Positions 13,429 to 21,084 of a DNA stretch of 21,326 nucleotides are shown here, piece by piece; position 1 is the stretch's first letter; each line of letters starts with the position of its first letter. This stretch comes from an uncultured Collinsella sp. (GTDB lineage Bacteria; Actinomycetota; Coriobacteriia; Coriobacteriales; Coriobacteriaceae). The stretch lies in assembly GCA_902494765.1 (NCBI GenBank), contig CABUUK010000042.1, forward strand, positions 1 to 21,326. The letters run 5' to 3'. The notes below the pieces were generated by a model that worked only from the letters and a program-made list of their open reading frames with translations, was not told the origin of the DNA and ran no database searches. Both the position numbers and the translations under genes were made by a program.

Positions 13429-15192
13429 TTAGGCGCGAGTCTTGATCTCCTCGAGCACCTTCGCAACAAACTCGTCAACGCTCATCTGAACGGTCTCGTT
13501 GGAGCGATCGCGGACGGAGATGTTGCCGGCCTCGACCTCCTTCTCGCCCAGAATGAGCATGTAGGGCACGCGGTCGATGCTGCGGGCCTCGCGGATCTTG
13601 TAGCCGATCTTCTCGTCGCGGTCGTCGCAGACCACGCGAATGCCGGCCTCCTCCAGCTTGGCACACACCTCGTGGGCGTAGTCGCGGCTCTTCTCGGAGA
13701 CAGGAAGCGCTTTGACCTGCACGGGAGCCAGCCAGGTGGGGAACTTGCCCGCAAAGTGCTCAATCAGAATACCAATGAAGCGCTCGATGGAGCCAAAGCA
13801 TACGCGGTGCAGCATGATGGGGCGCTTCTTGGTGCCGTCGGCGTCCACGTACTCAAGATCAAAGTTGAGCGGCATCTGGAAGTCGAGCTGGACGGTGCCG
13901 CACTGCCAGGTACGTCCGAGCGAGTCCTCCAGATGGAAGTCGATCTTGGGGCCGTAGAAGGCGCCGTCGCCTTCATTGACCTCGTAGTCCATGCCCAGCT
14001 TCTCCAGAGCGGTGCGCAGGCCCTCCTCGGCACGCGCCCAGTCCTCGTCCGAACCCATGGAGTCCTCGGGGCGGGTGGAAAGCTCAACGTGGTACTTAAA
14101 GCCAAACTTCTGGTACACGGAGTCGATAAGGTTGACCACGCCCACGATCTCGTCGGTCAGCTGGTCGGGACGCACAAACAGGTGGGCGTCGTCCTGGTTA
14201 AAGCAGCGCACGCGGAACAGGCCGTGCAGGGCGCCGCGCAGCTCGTGGCGGTGCACCAAGCCAATCTCGCCGGCGCGGATGGGCAGCTCGCGGTAGGAGT
14301 GCGGCTTGGAGGCGTACACCAGCACGCCGCCCGGGCAGTTCATGGGCTTAATGCAGTACTCTTCGTCGTCGATGACGGTGGAGTACATGTTGTCCTTATA
14401 GTGGTCCCAGTGGCCCGAGGTCTTCCACAGCTGCTTGTTCATGATGAGCGGCGTGGAGATCTCCACGTAGCCGGCCTTGTGGTGAATCTCGCGCCAGTAG
14501 TCCAGCAGCGTGTTCTTAAGGATCATGCCGTTGGGCAGGAAGAACGGGAAGCCGGGGGCCTCGTCGCGCATCATAAAGAGGTCCATCTCGCGGCCGATCT
14601 TGCGGTGGTCGCGCTTCTTGGCCTCCTCCAGCATGTGCATGTGCTCGTCGAGCTCTTCCTTGGTGGCAAAGGCGACGCCGTTGATGCGGGTGAGCATCTT
14701 GTTGTCCTTGTCGCCCTTCCAGTAGGCGCCCGAGACACCGGTGAGCTTAAAGGCCTTCAGCGCCTTGGTGTAGCAGATGTGGGGGCCGACACACATGTCG
14801 ATGTAGTCGCCCTGCTGGTAGAAGGTGATGCGGGCATCGTCGACCAGGTCGCCGATGTGCTCGACCTTGTACTTCTCGCCGCGCTCCTCCATAAGGGCGA
14901 TAGCCTCGGCACGGGGCTTTTCGTACACGGTGAACTTGAGGTTCTCCTTGACGATCTTCTTCATCTCGGCCTCGATCGCGGGGAAGTCGTCCTCACTGAT
15001 CTTGACGCCCTCGGGCAGGTCGACGTCGTAGTAGAAGCCGTTGTCGGTCGCGGGGCCGTAGGCAAAGTCGGCCTCGGGGTACAGGCGCTTGATGGCCTGA
15101 GCCATGATGTGCGCGGCGGAGTGACGGATGACGTGCGTGACCTCGTCCTGCGGGAGCTCGGCCACCGAACCGTCATTGTAGAGTGCCTTCAT
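13429..15192 (-). CDS. thrS: Threonyl-tRNA synthetase lacking the TGS domain
   Basis: A 587-residue class II synthetase that charges tRNA-Thr and edits Ser-tRNA-Thr. The editing (N2) domain has HSAAH (H24, H28) and MCVGPH. The catalytic core has the zinc-ligand cysteine in MNCPGG, motif 2 RVRCFNQDDAHLF with a second ligand, and motif 3 in MLHRVCFGSIERFIGILIEHFAGKFPTWLAPVQV. The C-terminal anticodon-binding domain is complete. Compared with the E. coli enzyme (642 residues), the N-terminal TGS domain of about 60 residues is missing: the protein opens MKALYNDGS just before the editing domain. The frame is open to 15303. ATG 15192 with AGGAG eleven bases upstream is the likely start. It has its own promoter and two terminators. 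Confidence 0.96.
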   Translation of the reverse strand: MKALYNDGSVAELPQDEVTHVIRHSAAHIMAQAIKRLYPEADFAYGPATDNGFYYDVDLPEGVKISEDDFPAIEAEMKKIVKENLKFTVYEKPRAEAIALMEERGEKYKVEHIGDLVDDARITFYQQGDYIDMCVGPHICYTKALKAFKLTGVSGAYWKGDKDNKMLTRINGVAFATKEELDEHMHMLEEAKKRDHRKIGREMDLFMMRDEAPGFPFFLPNGMILKNTLLDYWREIHHKAGYVEISTPLIMNKQLWKTSGHWDHYKDNMYSTVIDDEEYCIKPMNCPGGVLVYASKPHSYRELPIRAGEIGLVHRHELRGALHGLFRVRCFNQDDAHLFVRPDQLTDEIVGVVNLIDSVYQKFGFKYHVELSTRPEDSMGSDEDWARAEEGLRTALEKLGMDYEVNEGDGAFYGPKIDFHLEDSLGRTWQCGTVQLDFQMPLNFDLEYVDADGTKKRPIMLHRVCFGSIERFIGILIEHFAGKFPTWLAPVQVKALPVSEKSRDYAHEVCAKLEEAGIRVVCDDRDEKIGYKIREARSIDRVPYMLILGEKEVEAGNISVRDRSNETVQMSVDEFVAKVLEEIKTRA

Positions 15193-15219
15193 GGGTATGT
15201 TTTCTCCTCTCGGATGCCT

Positions 15220-15262
15220 GATGCAAGTGCGCGCGATGCGCTCGGCGTTTTTGACTTGCATC
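15220..15262 (-). repeat. 9-bp inverted repeat in the thrS leader
   Basis: GATGCAAGT (15220-15228) and ACTTGCATC (15254-15262) are exact complements separated by 25 nt. The distal arm overlaps the predicted transcription start and the proximal arm lies just above the ribosome site. The leader can therefore fold into one stem-loop. It may be an RNA control element or a protein operator. Confidence 0.6.
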
Positions 15263-15290
15263 ATTATAGGCAGGTTGCCTTGGTATACAA
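15263..15290 (-). promoter_or_regulatory. thrS promoter
   Basis: On the minus strand, -35 TTGTAT (15285-15290), a 16-base spacer, and a perfect -10 TATAAT (15263-15268). The predicted start near 15256 gives a leader of about 64 nt, too short for a T-box. Confidence 0.75.
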
Positions 15291-15291
15291 G

Positions 15292-15322
15292 CGCCCGCCG
15301 CACCTTAATGGCACGGCGGGCG
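15292..15322. terminator. GC-rich hairpin between the zinc-ribbon gene and thrS
   Basis: A perfect 9-bp stem CGCCCGCCG / CGGCGGGCG with a 13-nt loop. It follows the zinc-ribbon gene by about 100 bp, but the T-rich side (ATTTTC) is on the plus strand. As a terminator of the minus-strand gene it is imperfect. It also directly abuts the thrS -35 element. Confidence 0.5.
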
Positions 15323-15426
15323 ATTTTCTACGCATGCTTCATCGTGTGGGGGCGGGGCTGCGGGGCGTGCGGCTTGCGCGTGACGCGCGGGGCCCGTGGC
15401 TTACGGCCGGCCCGACGATGGATGCG

Positions 15427-15858
15427 TTACTGAATGCGAGTTCGGCAGTAAGGGCAGACCTTCCAGTACGCATCGAGTGGGCGATGGCAGCTGGGGCAGA
15501 CGTTGCGAACCTGGGTATCGCACACTGGGCAGACGACGAAGTCCTTCTCGATGGGCGCGCCGCACTGCGGGCAGGTGCCGTACTGGGCAAGTTGGCGCTC
15601 GCGCAGGGCCATGTCCAGCTCCTGCTCCTCGCGGTCGGACGCATAGGAGTGCGGGCGCAGGACCAGGTAGGAGATGAGGCCCACAAACGGGATGAGGGCG
15701 ATGATGCCCCATGCCACGTAGGCGCTGGCGCCGCGGCGGCGAGCGTCGATGAACACATAGACGACCGACAGCACATACAGGGCGATGATAAAGCCAACGA
15801 AGGCATAGACGACGCCCATAAGCTGCGGCGACATGAGCTCGGAGATGTACTTGGACAT
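15427..15858 (-). CDS. Small membrane protein with double zinc ribbon
   Basis: A 143-residue protein with two membrane helices (about 13-37 and 46-67) and a PLDc_N-like hairpin (WGIIALIPFVGLISYLVLRP). A polar linker rich in E, R and Q follows. The C-terminal double zinc ribbon has CPQC (96, 99), CPVC (110, 113), CPSC (121, 124) and CPYC (135, 138). The cytosolic zinc-ribbon tail suggests a protein- or RNA-interaction role, but no specific function is known to me. The frame extends to 15903. ATG 15858 with AAAGG eight bases upstream fits best. It is transcribed separately from thrS, which has its own promoter. Confidence 0.85.
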   Translation of the reverse strand: MSKYISELMSPQLMGVVYAFVGFIIALYVLSVVYVFIDARRRGASAYVAWGIIALIPFVGLISYLVLRPHSYASDREEQELDMALRERQLAQYGTCPQCGAPIEKDFVVCPVCDTQVRNVCPSCHRPLDAYWKVCPYCRTRIQ

Positions 15859-15958
15859 TACGGGTACCTTTCGGAATATTAACATTTCGGTCAAGTTTAC
15901 CACGGGGTTTGTTTATATGGGACCACGGCTAGGGGTGGGGCTGGCGCGGACACAAACA

Positions 15959-16093
15959 TCTCAATCTGTAACAACTGGGACCAAATTTCCCCTCTTACTG
16001 TTACAGATCGAGACAGAAGAATCTCTCCCCGACTTCAATCTCAATCTGTAACAACTGGAAGCCAAATCCTCAGCTTACTGTTACAGATCGAGA
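15959..16093. repeat. Tandem pair of palindromic intergenic repeats, 80-bp period
   Basis: Two units have arms TCTCAATCTGTAACA (15959-15973 and 16039-16053) and TGTTACAGATCGAGA (15999-16013 and 16079-16093). Each is a 15-bp inverted repeat with one mismatch and a 25-nt loop. The loops are diverged (both keep CCAAAT and CTTACTG) while the arms are identical between units. The units start exactly 80 bp apart. They look like REP- or MITE-type palindromes. No reading frame crosses them convincingly. Confidence 0.9.
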
Positions 16094-16264
16094 CAAAACT
16101 TCAACGTGGTAGCCGGCAGACGAGGTTGTCGACATTGCTGGGTCTCCCCTCGCCTGCCGTTGGCGGGTGTTGCGGGGCTGTTCGCCGCATTGCCGCCGCA
16201 CTGGGGGGTGTGCGGACCGTAGGATAGTCGTATTGACGGCCTGTCAACTCGTCTGGGAGGCACT
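16094..16264. other. Upstream region of the GlpA-like operon
   Basis: A GC-rich non-coding stretch between the palindromic repeats and the first dehydrogenase gene. I see no consensus promoter. A small inverted repeat TTGAC-GGCCT-GTCAA (16233-16247) lies about 18 bases before the start codon and could be an operator. GGGAGG at 16255-16260 is the ribosome site of the next gene. Confidence 0.4.
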
Positions 16265-17719
16265 GTGACAGAAACGTTTGATATCGCAATTGTGGGCGCG
16301 GGCATCACCGGATGCGCCATCGCGCGGCAGCTCGCGCGATTTGACCTTTCCATTTGCGTGGTCGAGGCGGCTAACGATATTGCGCTGGGCGCGTCGAAGG
16401 CCAACGGCGGCCTGGTGCACGCCGGCTACGATCCGGCGCCGGGCACGGTAAAGTCGCAGGTCAACGCCCGTGGCTGCGAGCTGTACGGTACGTGGGCGCA
16501 GGAGCTGGGCTTTCTGTTCTGCCGCACCGGGTCGATGGTGTTGGGCTTTAACGACGAGGACCGCGCGCATCTGGAGCAGCTGCGGAGCAATGGCCTTACC
16601 AACGGTGTGCCCGAGCTGTCGATCGTTGGACCCGACCGCATCCACGAATTAGAGCCGCGCGCCAGTGCCGATGCAACGTGCGCGTTGTGGTGCCCCTCGA
16701 CTGGGTTTGTCGACCCGTTTGAGGTTGCCATCGCCGCGCTGGAGAACGCCGTGGCCAACGGGGTGACGTTTATGCGGTTCGCGTCGGTGGAAGCGATTGA
16801 AGTCGCGGGCTCGGGCGACGACGCGCGCTTTACGCTGGCGACCCCCACTGGCAACGTGCGCTGCCGCTACCTGATCAACGCCGCAGGCAACGGAGCCGCG
16901 GACATCTCGCACATGGCCGGCGCCGAGGAGTTTCAGATGGTCTGGCGCCAGGGCAACATCGTGGTGCTGGACAAGGAGCCACGCACGCTCATGCCGCTCT
17001 ACCCCGTGCCGACGCCGATATCGAAGGGCGTTATCGTGACGGGCACCGTGCACGGCAACACCGTGATTACCGCCACGGCCGCCGTGCGCGAGCCGGGCGA
17101 CACGCAGACCTATGCGAGCGATGTGAATGCGCTGCTGACCGGCGCGCGCAAGCTGGTGCCCGATCTGGATACGCGCCGCGTGGTGCGCGCATTTGCCGGC
17201 GGGCGTCCGGTCATTCAGGGAACGAACGACTTCTTTATTGGACAGTCGGCCGTGGTGCCGGGGCTTTTCCAGGCGGCGGGCATTCAGTCGCCGGGTGTGG
17301 CGAGCGCGCCGGCCATTGCCGAGCGTATGGAGCTTGTGATGCGTGATGCGGGCGTGGAGCTGCACGAGCGGGCAGACTGGAACCCAATTCGCCGCGCGCC
17401 GGACGACTTTGACCGCGCACCGTTGGCGCGCAAGGAGGAGCTAATCGAGTCCGATTCCGCGTGGGGACAGATTGTCTGCCGCTGCGAGACGGTGCCCGAA
17501 GCCGAGATCGTGGCCGCGATCCGACGCCGCCCGGGCGCGGTTTCGGTCGAGGGCGTCAAGCGCCGCTGTCGTGCCGGCATGGGTCGGTGCCAGAGTGGTT
17601 TTTGCCAGAGCCGCGTGGTTGCGATCCTTGCCCGCGAGCTGGGCTGCGACCCCAGCGAGGTGCTGTTGGAGGATACCGGATCTTGGTTGGTTGAGGGACC
17701 GCTAAAGGGGGTGCGCTAG
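16265..17719 (+). CDS. GlpA-like FAD-dependent dehydrogenase with C-terminal BFD [2Fe-2S] domain
   Basis: A 484-residue flavoprotein. The DAO-type FAD domain begins DIAIVGAGITGCAIARQLAR (GAGITG at 11-16) and continues with ASKANGGLVHAGYD. The C-terminus is a BFD-like iron-sulphur domain with cysteines at 405, 407, 435, 442 and 447 (CRCETVPEAEI and RAGMGRCQSGFC). This matches anaerobic glycerol-3-phosphate dehydrogenase GlpA-type proteins and related 2-hydroxyacid or amine dehydrogenases. The likely reaction is oxidation of glycerol-3-phosphate or a similar substrate, with electrons passed to its partner. The start is GTG 16265 behind GGGAGG (spacing only 4). The next gene starts one base after its stop. 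No glycerol kinase or facilitator gene lies nearby, so the substrate is uncertain. Confidence 0.85.
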   Translation: MTETFDIAIVGAGITGCAIARQLARFDLSICVVEAANDIALGASKANGGLVHAGYDPAPGTVKSQVNARGCELYGTWAQELGFLFCRTGSMVLGFNDEDRAHLEQLRSNGLTNGVPELSIVGPDRIHELEPRASADATCALWCPSTGFVDPFEVAIAALENAVANGVTFMRFASVEAIEVAGSGDDARFTLATPTGNVRCRYLINAAGNGAADISHMAGAEEFQMVWRQGNIVVLDKEPRTLMPLYPVPTPISKGVIVTGTVHGNTVITATAAVREPGDTQTYASDVNALLTGARKLVPDLDTRRVVRAFAGGRPVIQGTNDFFIGQSAVVPGLFQAAGIQSPGVASAPAIAERMELVMRDAGVELHERADWNPIRRAPDDFDRAPLARKEELIESDSAWGQIVCRCETVPEAEIVAAIRRRPGAVSVEGVKRRCRAGMGRCQSGFCQSRVVAILARELGCDPSEVLLEDTGSWLVEGPLKGVR

Positions 17720-17720
17720 G

Positions 17721-19106
17721 ATGGCGACGTTTGATATGCGCGACGGACGCGCGGAGGCCGGAGCTGTAGCGTCGGTGTCGACGCAGGCCTTCGACGTGGT
17801 CGTCATCGGCGGCGGACCCGCTGGCATGGCGGCTGCGCTTGCCGCACATAAAGCCGGCGCCCACGTGGCCATCGTGGAGCGCGAGCAGCACCTGGGCGGA
17901 ATCCTCCGCCAGTGCATCCACCCCGGCTTTGGCCTGTTGCACTTTAAACAGGAACTCACCGGTCCCGAGTACGCGCAGCGCTTTATCGACCAGGTGCACG
18001 CAACCGACATTGCGCTGTTCTTGGACAGCATGGTGATCGGGATTGATTCAGGCGAGGGCGCGGATGTGCGCGCGCTGGATGCGGACAAGGCCGCGCGAGC
18101 CGCCGCAGTCCATACCGTCACGCTCATGAGCCCTGCCGGCATGCTGCAGCTCACCGGACGCGCGGTCGTCCTTGCTATGGGGTGCCGAGAGCGCACGCGC
18201 AGCGAGATCAAGATTCCCGGCAGTCGTCCCGCCGGCGTGTTTACGGCCGGCCTGGCGCAGCGATACATCAATATCGAAAACCTCAAGCCCGGCTCGCGAG
18301 CCGTCATTTTGGGCTCGGGCGATATCGGACTGATCATGGCACGTCGCTGCACGCTCGAGGGGATTTCGGTCGAGGGCGTATACGAGCTCATGCCGTACGC
18401 CAACGGTCTGCGCCGCAACGTCAAGAACTGCCTTGACGACTTTGGCATTCCGCTGCACCTGTCCACCACCGTCACGCGTGTGATCGGACACGATCGCGTG
18501 GAAGCAGTCGAGGTGAGCCAAGTCGACGAGAGCCTGGCGCCCATTCCGGGGACCGAGCGCGTTGTTCCGTGCGACACGCTACTGCTTTCGGTGGGTCTGA
18601 TACCCGAGAACGAGCTTTCGGTTGCCGCGGGCGTTGAACTTGACCCGCGCACGCGCGGCGCAGTGGTGGACCAGAGCCTGCAGACGGGCGTGCCGGGCAT
18701 CTTTGCCTGCGGCAATGTGCTGCATGTGCACGACCTAGCCGACAACGTAACGACCGAGTCCGAGAGGGCTGGCGCAGCTGCGGCGGCGTACGCGCTGGGG
18801 ACCGGTGCGGGCGCCGTTCCGGGCTGCGAGCTTACGGTCTCCCCTGCTGGCATCGCGGGATACGCGCTGCCGGGACGCATTGCGGCCGCGGCGCTTACCA
18901 AGCTCAACTTCCGCGTGCGCCGACCCGTCGACGCCGCCCGCGTGAACATCTTGGCCGACGGCGAGGAACTGTTCGCCGGCAAGGTCCGCGCGTTTAAGCC
19001 AAGCGTTATGGAAAGCTTCCCACTACCGGCAAAGGTGATTCAGCGCGCACTCGACCTAGGTGCCAGTGAGATTGTCCTGTCCGTTGACCCTGTTGAGGAG
19101 GCGTAA
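17721..19106 (+). CDS. FAD/NAD(P)-binding oxidoreductase, partner of the GlpA-like enzyme
   Basis: A 461-residue two-dinucleotide-binding-domain oxidoreductase. FAD motif VVIGGGPAGMAAA (GGGPAG at 30-35), CIHPGFGLLHFKQELTGPEY with Cys65, MGCRERTR (153-160), and NAD(P) motif VILGSGDIGLIMAR (198-203). The C-terminal FAD-closing segment is PGIFACGNVLHVHDLADNVT. It follows the GlpA-like gene by one base, behind AAAGGGGG, and precedes a DUF1667 gene by four bases. This three-gene order recurs in anaerobic Gram-positives, where the protein plays a GlpB-like electron-transfer role. The acceptor is not identifiable here. The N-terminal 20 residues are variable and the start could lie slightly further in. 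Confidence 0.87.
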   Translation: MATFDMRDGRAEAGAVASVSTQAFDVVVIGGGPAGMAAALAAHKAGAHVAIVEREQHLGGILRQCIHPGFGLLHFKQELTGPEYAQRFIDQVHATDIALFLDSMVIGIDSGEGADVRALDADKAARAAAVHTVTLMSPAGMLQLTGRAVVLAMGCRERTRSEIKIPGSRPAGVFTAGLAQRYINIENLKPGSRAVILGSGDIGLIMARRCTLEGISVEGVYELMPYANGLRRNVKNCLDDFGIPLHLSTTVTRVIGHDRVEAVEVSQVDESLAPIPGTERVVPCDTLLLSVGLIPENELSVAAGVELDPRTRGAVVDQSLQTGVPGIFACGNVLHVHDLADNVTTESERAGAAAAAYALGTGAGAVPGCELTVSPAGIAGYALPGRIAAAALTKLNFRVRRPVDAARVNILADGEELFAGKVRAFKPSVMESFPLPAKVIQRALDLGASEIVLSVDPVEEA

Positions 19107-19110
19107 AACC

Positions 19111-19509
19111 ATGAGCACGAATGCGACCGAAACGCTCAAGTTCAACTGCACCACCTGCCCATCCGAGTGCCTCCTGACCGTGGAGGTGGAGCGTGACGCA
19201 GATGGCGCCGTGCCAGAGGTGCGCTCCGTGACCGGCAACAGATGCCCGCGCGGTGATAAGTTCGCACATCAGGAACTCACCTGCCCCATGCGCGTGCTCA
19301 CCACAACCGTTGCCGTATCAGGCGGTGACGAAGCCCTGCTCCCCGTGCGCACGGCCGAAGCCATCCCGTTGGCGCTCCACGCCCAAGCCATGGCCCTCAT
19401 CCGCGGACTAGTGGTCAAAGCCCCCATCCGCATGGGCGACGTCGTGCTAGAGAACCTCCTAGACACCAACATCAACCTAATCGCCAGCATGGACATCGAC
19501 CGAGCCTAA
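19111..19509 (+). CDS. DUF1667 protein, third member of the GlpA-like operon
   Basis: A 132-residue protein with five cysteines: C13, C16 and C20 in FNCTTCPSEC, C45 in NRCPRG and C58 in LTCPMRV. The segment VRTAEAIPLALHAQAMALIRGLVVKAPIRMGDVVLENLL follows. This is the DUF1667 pattern, typically encoded beside GlpA/GlpB-like flavoproteins. The cysteines suggest a metal or Fe-S site, making it a candidate electron-transfer subunit. That is inference, as the family has no established biochemistry that I know. The start is ATG 19111 with an ideal AGGAGG nine bases upstream, four bases after the previous stop. Confidence 0.87.
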   Translation: MSTNATETLKFNCTTCPSECLLTVEVERDADGAVPEVRSVTGNRCPRGDKFAHQELTCPMRVLTTTVAVSGGDEALLPVRTAEAIPLALHAQAMALIRGLVVKAPIRMGDVVLENLLDTNINLIASMDIDRA

Positions 19510-19524
19510 GTAGCTAATTTAGTA

Positions 19525-19546
19525 CGGGGGTCTTTAGCTACCCCCG
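19525..19546 (+). terminator. Hairpin downstream of the DUF1667 gene
   Basis: A perfect 7-bp stem CGGGGGT / ACCCCCG with an 8-nt loop, 16 bases after the stop codon. There is no T tract after it, so termination may need Rho or depend on stem strength alone. Confidence 0.55.
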
Positions 19547-19569
19547 CCATCCACCCCGCCCCTCCTCAA

Positions 19570-19632
19570 TTGCGGTGAAATAGTTCCTGATTTCCGCCAA
19601 AACCCCGGCATCCAGGAACTATTCCACCGCAA
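19570..19632. repeat. 20-bp-arm intergenic palindrome
   Basis: Arms at 19570-19589 (TTGCGGTGAAATAGTTCCTG) and 19613-19632 are reverse complements with one mismatch, around a 23-nt loop. The layout, with long arms, one mismatch and a ~24-nt loop, is like the paired repeats at 15959-16093 but the sequence is different. Confidence 0.88.
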
Positions 19633-19676
19633 CTATCCTTGGAATCGGTATTTAGCTTGTGCCTACTTTAGTGCCA

Positions 19677-19836
19677 TTTCAAAACTATGCCGGATTACGG
19701 GGCTGATTCGGAGACCCCCATCCATAGCGACCATTTTCAATTTTTGACAAGCCATCTACATGCGGTTTTAATTTCGCGATTTTTGCCATGGTCAAGTAAT
19801 ACAGGTCCAGCCCCGTAATCCGCCATACTTTTGAAA
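19677..19836. mobile_element. 160-bp MITE-like element with 29-bp inverted ends
   Basis: Arms at 19677-19705 and 19808-19836 are reverse complements over 29 bases with two mismatches. They share TTTCAAAA at the outer end and CGGATTACGGGGCTG at the inner end. CCA flanks both outer ends and may be a 3-bp target duplication or chance. There is no ORF for a transposase. The interior contains a near-consensus promoter pointing right. It could be a non-autonomous mobile element, an invertible segment, or a conserved regulatory palindrome. Confidence 0.65.
19744..19772 (+). promoter_or_regulatory. Near-consensus promoter inside the MITE-like element
   Basis: TTGACA (19744-19749), a 17-base spacer, and TTTAAT (19767-19772). 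It faces the peptidase gene and would give a ~214-nt leader that includes the right arm of the element. No better promoter is visible closer to the gene. Confidence 0.55.
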
Positions 19837-19992
19837 CCAGCCCATTTGGGACGGGCCTCTTTTAGCTACTTTTGCCCGAACGTTCGCTAGACAGCCCATG
19901 CTAAGGAGTGTCCCAAGGTGCCGGCATAAAAGGAACGTCCCTATGTGCCGGGCTTGGGATACCATGGTGGCACCCTAGCGAAAGGACGATGT

Positions 19993-21081
19993 ATGGCACA
20001 TGTCGATGACCAGCGTGTGGCGCGCGTGCTCGATGCGCTCGAGGCTCAGCACCCCGGCGCACAGCTGCTCGTAAACGACCCGTGGTCGATCTATTACCTG
20101 ACCGGCTTTTATGCCGATATGTTCGAGCGTTTTTGCGGCGTGCTGCTCGCACGCGATAGCGAACCTGTGATCTTGGTCAACGCGCTGCATCAGCTGCCCG
20201 AGTACGACAATGCCCGCGTGGCCTATCACACCGATACTGACGTCGTGGCCGACGCCATCGTTCGCGAAGTCGATCCGAACAAACCGCTCGGCATCGACAC
20301 CGTCATGCGTTCCGGCTTTTTGATGCCACTCATGGAGCGCCACGCAGCCAGCGAGTTTTTCCTGGGCGACTTTGCCGTCACCGCCGCGCGCACCCACAAG
20401 GATGACGCCGAACAGGAGCTCATGCGCGCGTCCTCGGCCGCTAACGACGCCGTGATGGCCGACGCCATCAAGCTCGTCCACGAAGGCGTGACGGAGCGCG
20501 AGATTGCCGACCAGATGCTCGGCCTGTATCGCAAGCACGGCTGTGAGGGCTTTAGCTTTCCGCCCATCGTGAGCTTTGGTGCTAACGCCGGCGACCCGCA
20601 CCACGAGCCCGACGACACCGTGCTCAAGCGCGGCGACGTAGTGCTGTTCGACATTGGCGGGCGTCATCGCAACTACTGCTCGGACATGACGCGCACGTTC
20701 TTTTGGGGCGATCCGGACGAGGAGACGGCGCGCATCTACGACATCGTGCGCCGCGCCAACGAGGCCGCCGAGGCACTCATCGCACCGGGTGTGCGCATGT
20801 GCGACCTGGACCGCGCCGCGCGCGATGTGATTGAAGACGCGGGCTATGGGCGGTACTTTACGCATCGCCTGGGTCACTCGATCGGCCTGCAGGACCACGA
20901 GACGGGCGACGTTTCACTCGTCAACGAGCAGGTCGTGGAGCCGGGCATGACGTTCTCCATCGAACCGGGCATCTACCTCCCCGGCCGCACCGGTGTCCGC
21001 ATCGAGGACCTGGCCCTGGTGACCGAGAACGGCGCCGAGATTCTCAACGCCTACCCCCACGATCCGCTCCGCCTAGACTAG
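19993..21081 (+). CDS. M24-family aminopeptidase (Xaa-Pro peptidase)
   Basis: A 362-residue cytoplasmic metallopeptidase of the creatinase/aminopeptidase P fold. The N-terminal domain is at about 1-130 and the pita-bread catalytic domain at about 135-362. All five dinuclear-metal ligands are visible: D220 (VVLFDIGG), D231 (YCSDMTRTF), H295 (HRLGHSIGLQDHE), E324 (FSIEPGIYLPG) and E338 (VRIEDLAL). It probably releases residues next to proline from peptides, as PepP- or PepQ-like enzymes do; motifs alone do not decide between them. The open frame begins at 19945. ATG 19993 has AAAGGA seven bases upstream and is the natural start. It stands alone after a repeat-rich intergenic region. Confidence 0.93.
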   Translation: MAHVDDQRVARVLDALEAQHPGAQLLVNDPWSIYYLTGFYADMFERFCGVLLARDSEPVILVNALHQLPEYDNARVAYHTDTDVVADAIVREVDPNKPLGIDTVMRSGFLMPLMERHAASEFFLGDFAVTAARTHKDDAEQELMRASSAANDAVMADAIKLVHEGVTEREIADQMLGLYRKHGCEGFSFPPIVSFGANAGDPHHEPDDTVLKRGDVVLFDIGGRHRNYCSDMTRTFFWGDPDEETARIYDIVRRANEAAEALIAPGVRMCDLDRAARDVIEDAGYGRYFTHRLGHSIGLQDHETGDVSLVNEQVVEPGMTFSIEPGIYLPGRTGVRIEDLALVTENGAEILNAYPHDPLRLD

Positions 21082-21084
21082 GCA

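Noticed and set aside
15193..15426. T-box riboswitch in front of thrS
   Set aside because: The -10/-35 pair leaves only about 64 nt of leader, and no antiterminator, T-box sequence or terminator is visible.
13321..15882. An 853-codon open frame on the plus strand opposite thrS
   Set aside because: It is the antisense shadow of thrS and the zinc-ribbon gene. The translation is Val/Leu/Asp-rich without domains, and it would run through both thrS terminators.
15959..16093. CRISPR array
   Set aside because: There are only two units, each an inverted repeat with 80-bp period, and no cas genes. The structure is palindromic repeats, not repeat-spacer units.
17702..18982. A 426-codon minus-strand open frame opposite the FAD oxidoreductase
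   Set aside because: Ser/Arg/Pro-rich shadow frame. The plus strand encodes clear FAD and NAD motifs with proper ribosome sites.
19920..19985. Promoter immediately upstream of the peptidase, using GATACC as -10
   Set aside because: No -35 hexamer at proper spacing. The sequence is dominated by a short TCCCAAG/CTTGGGA inverted repeat, and the TTGACA-17-TTTAAT pair upstream is much better.
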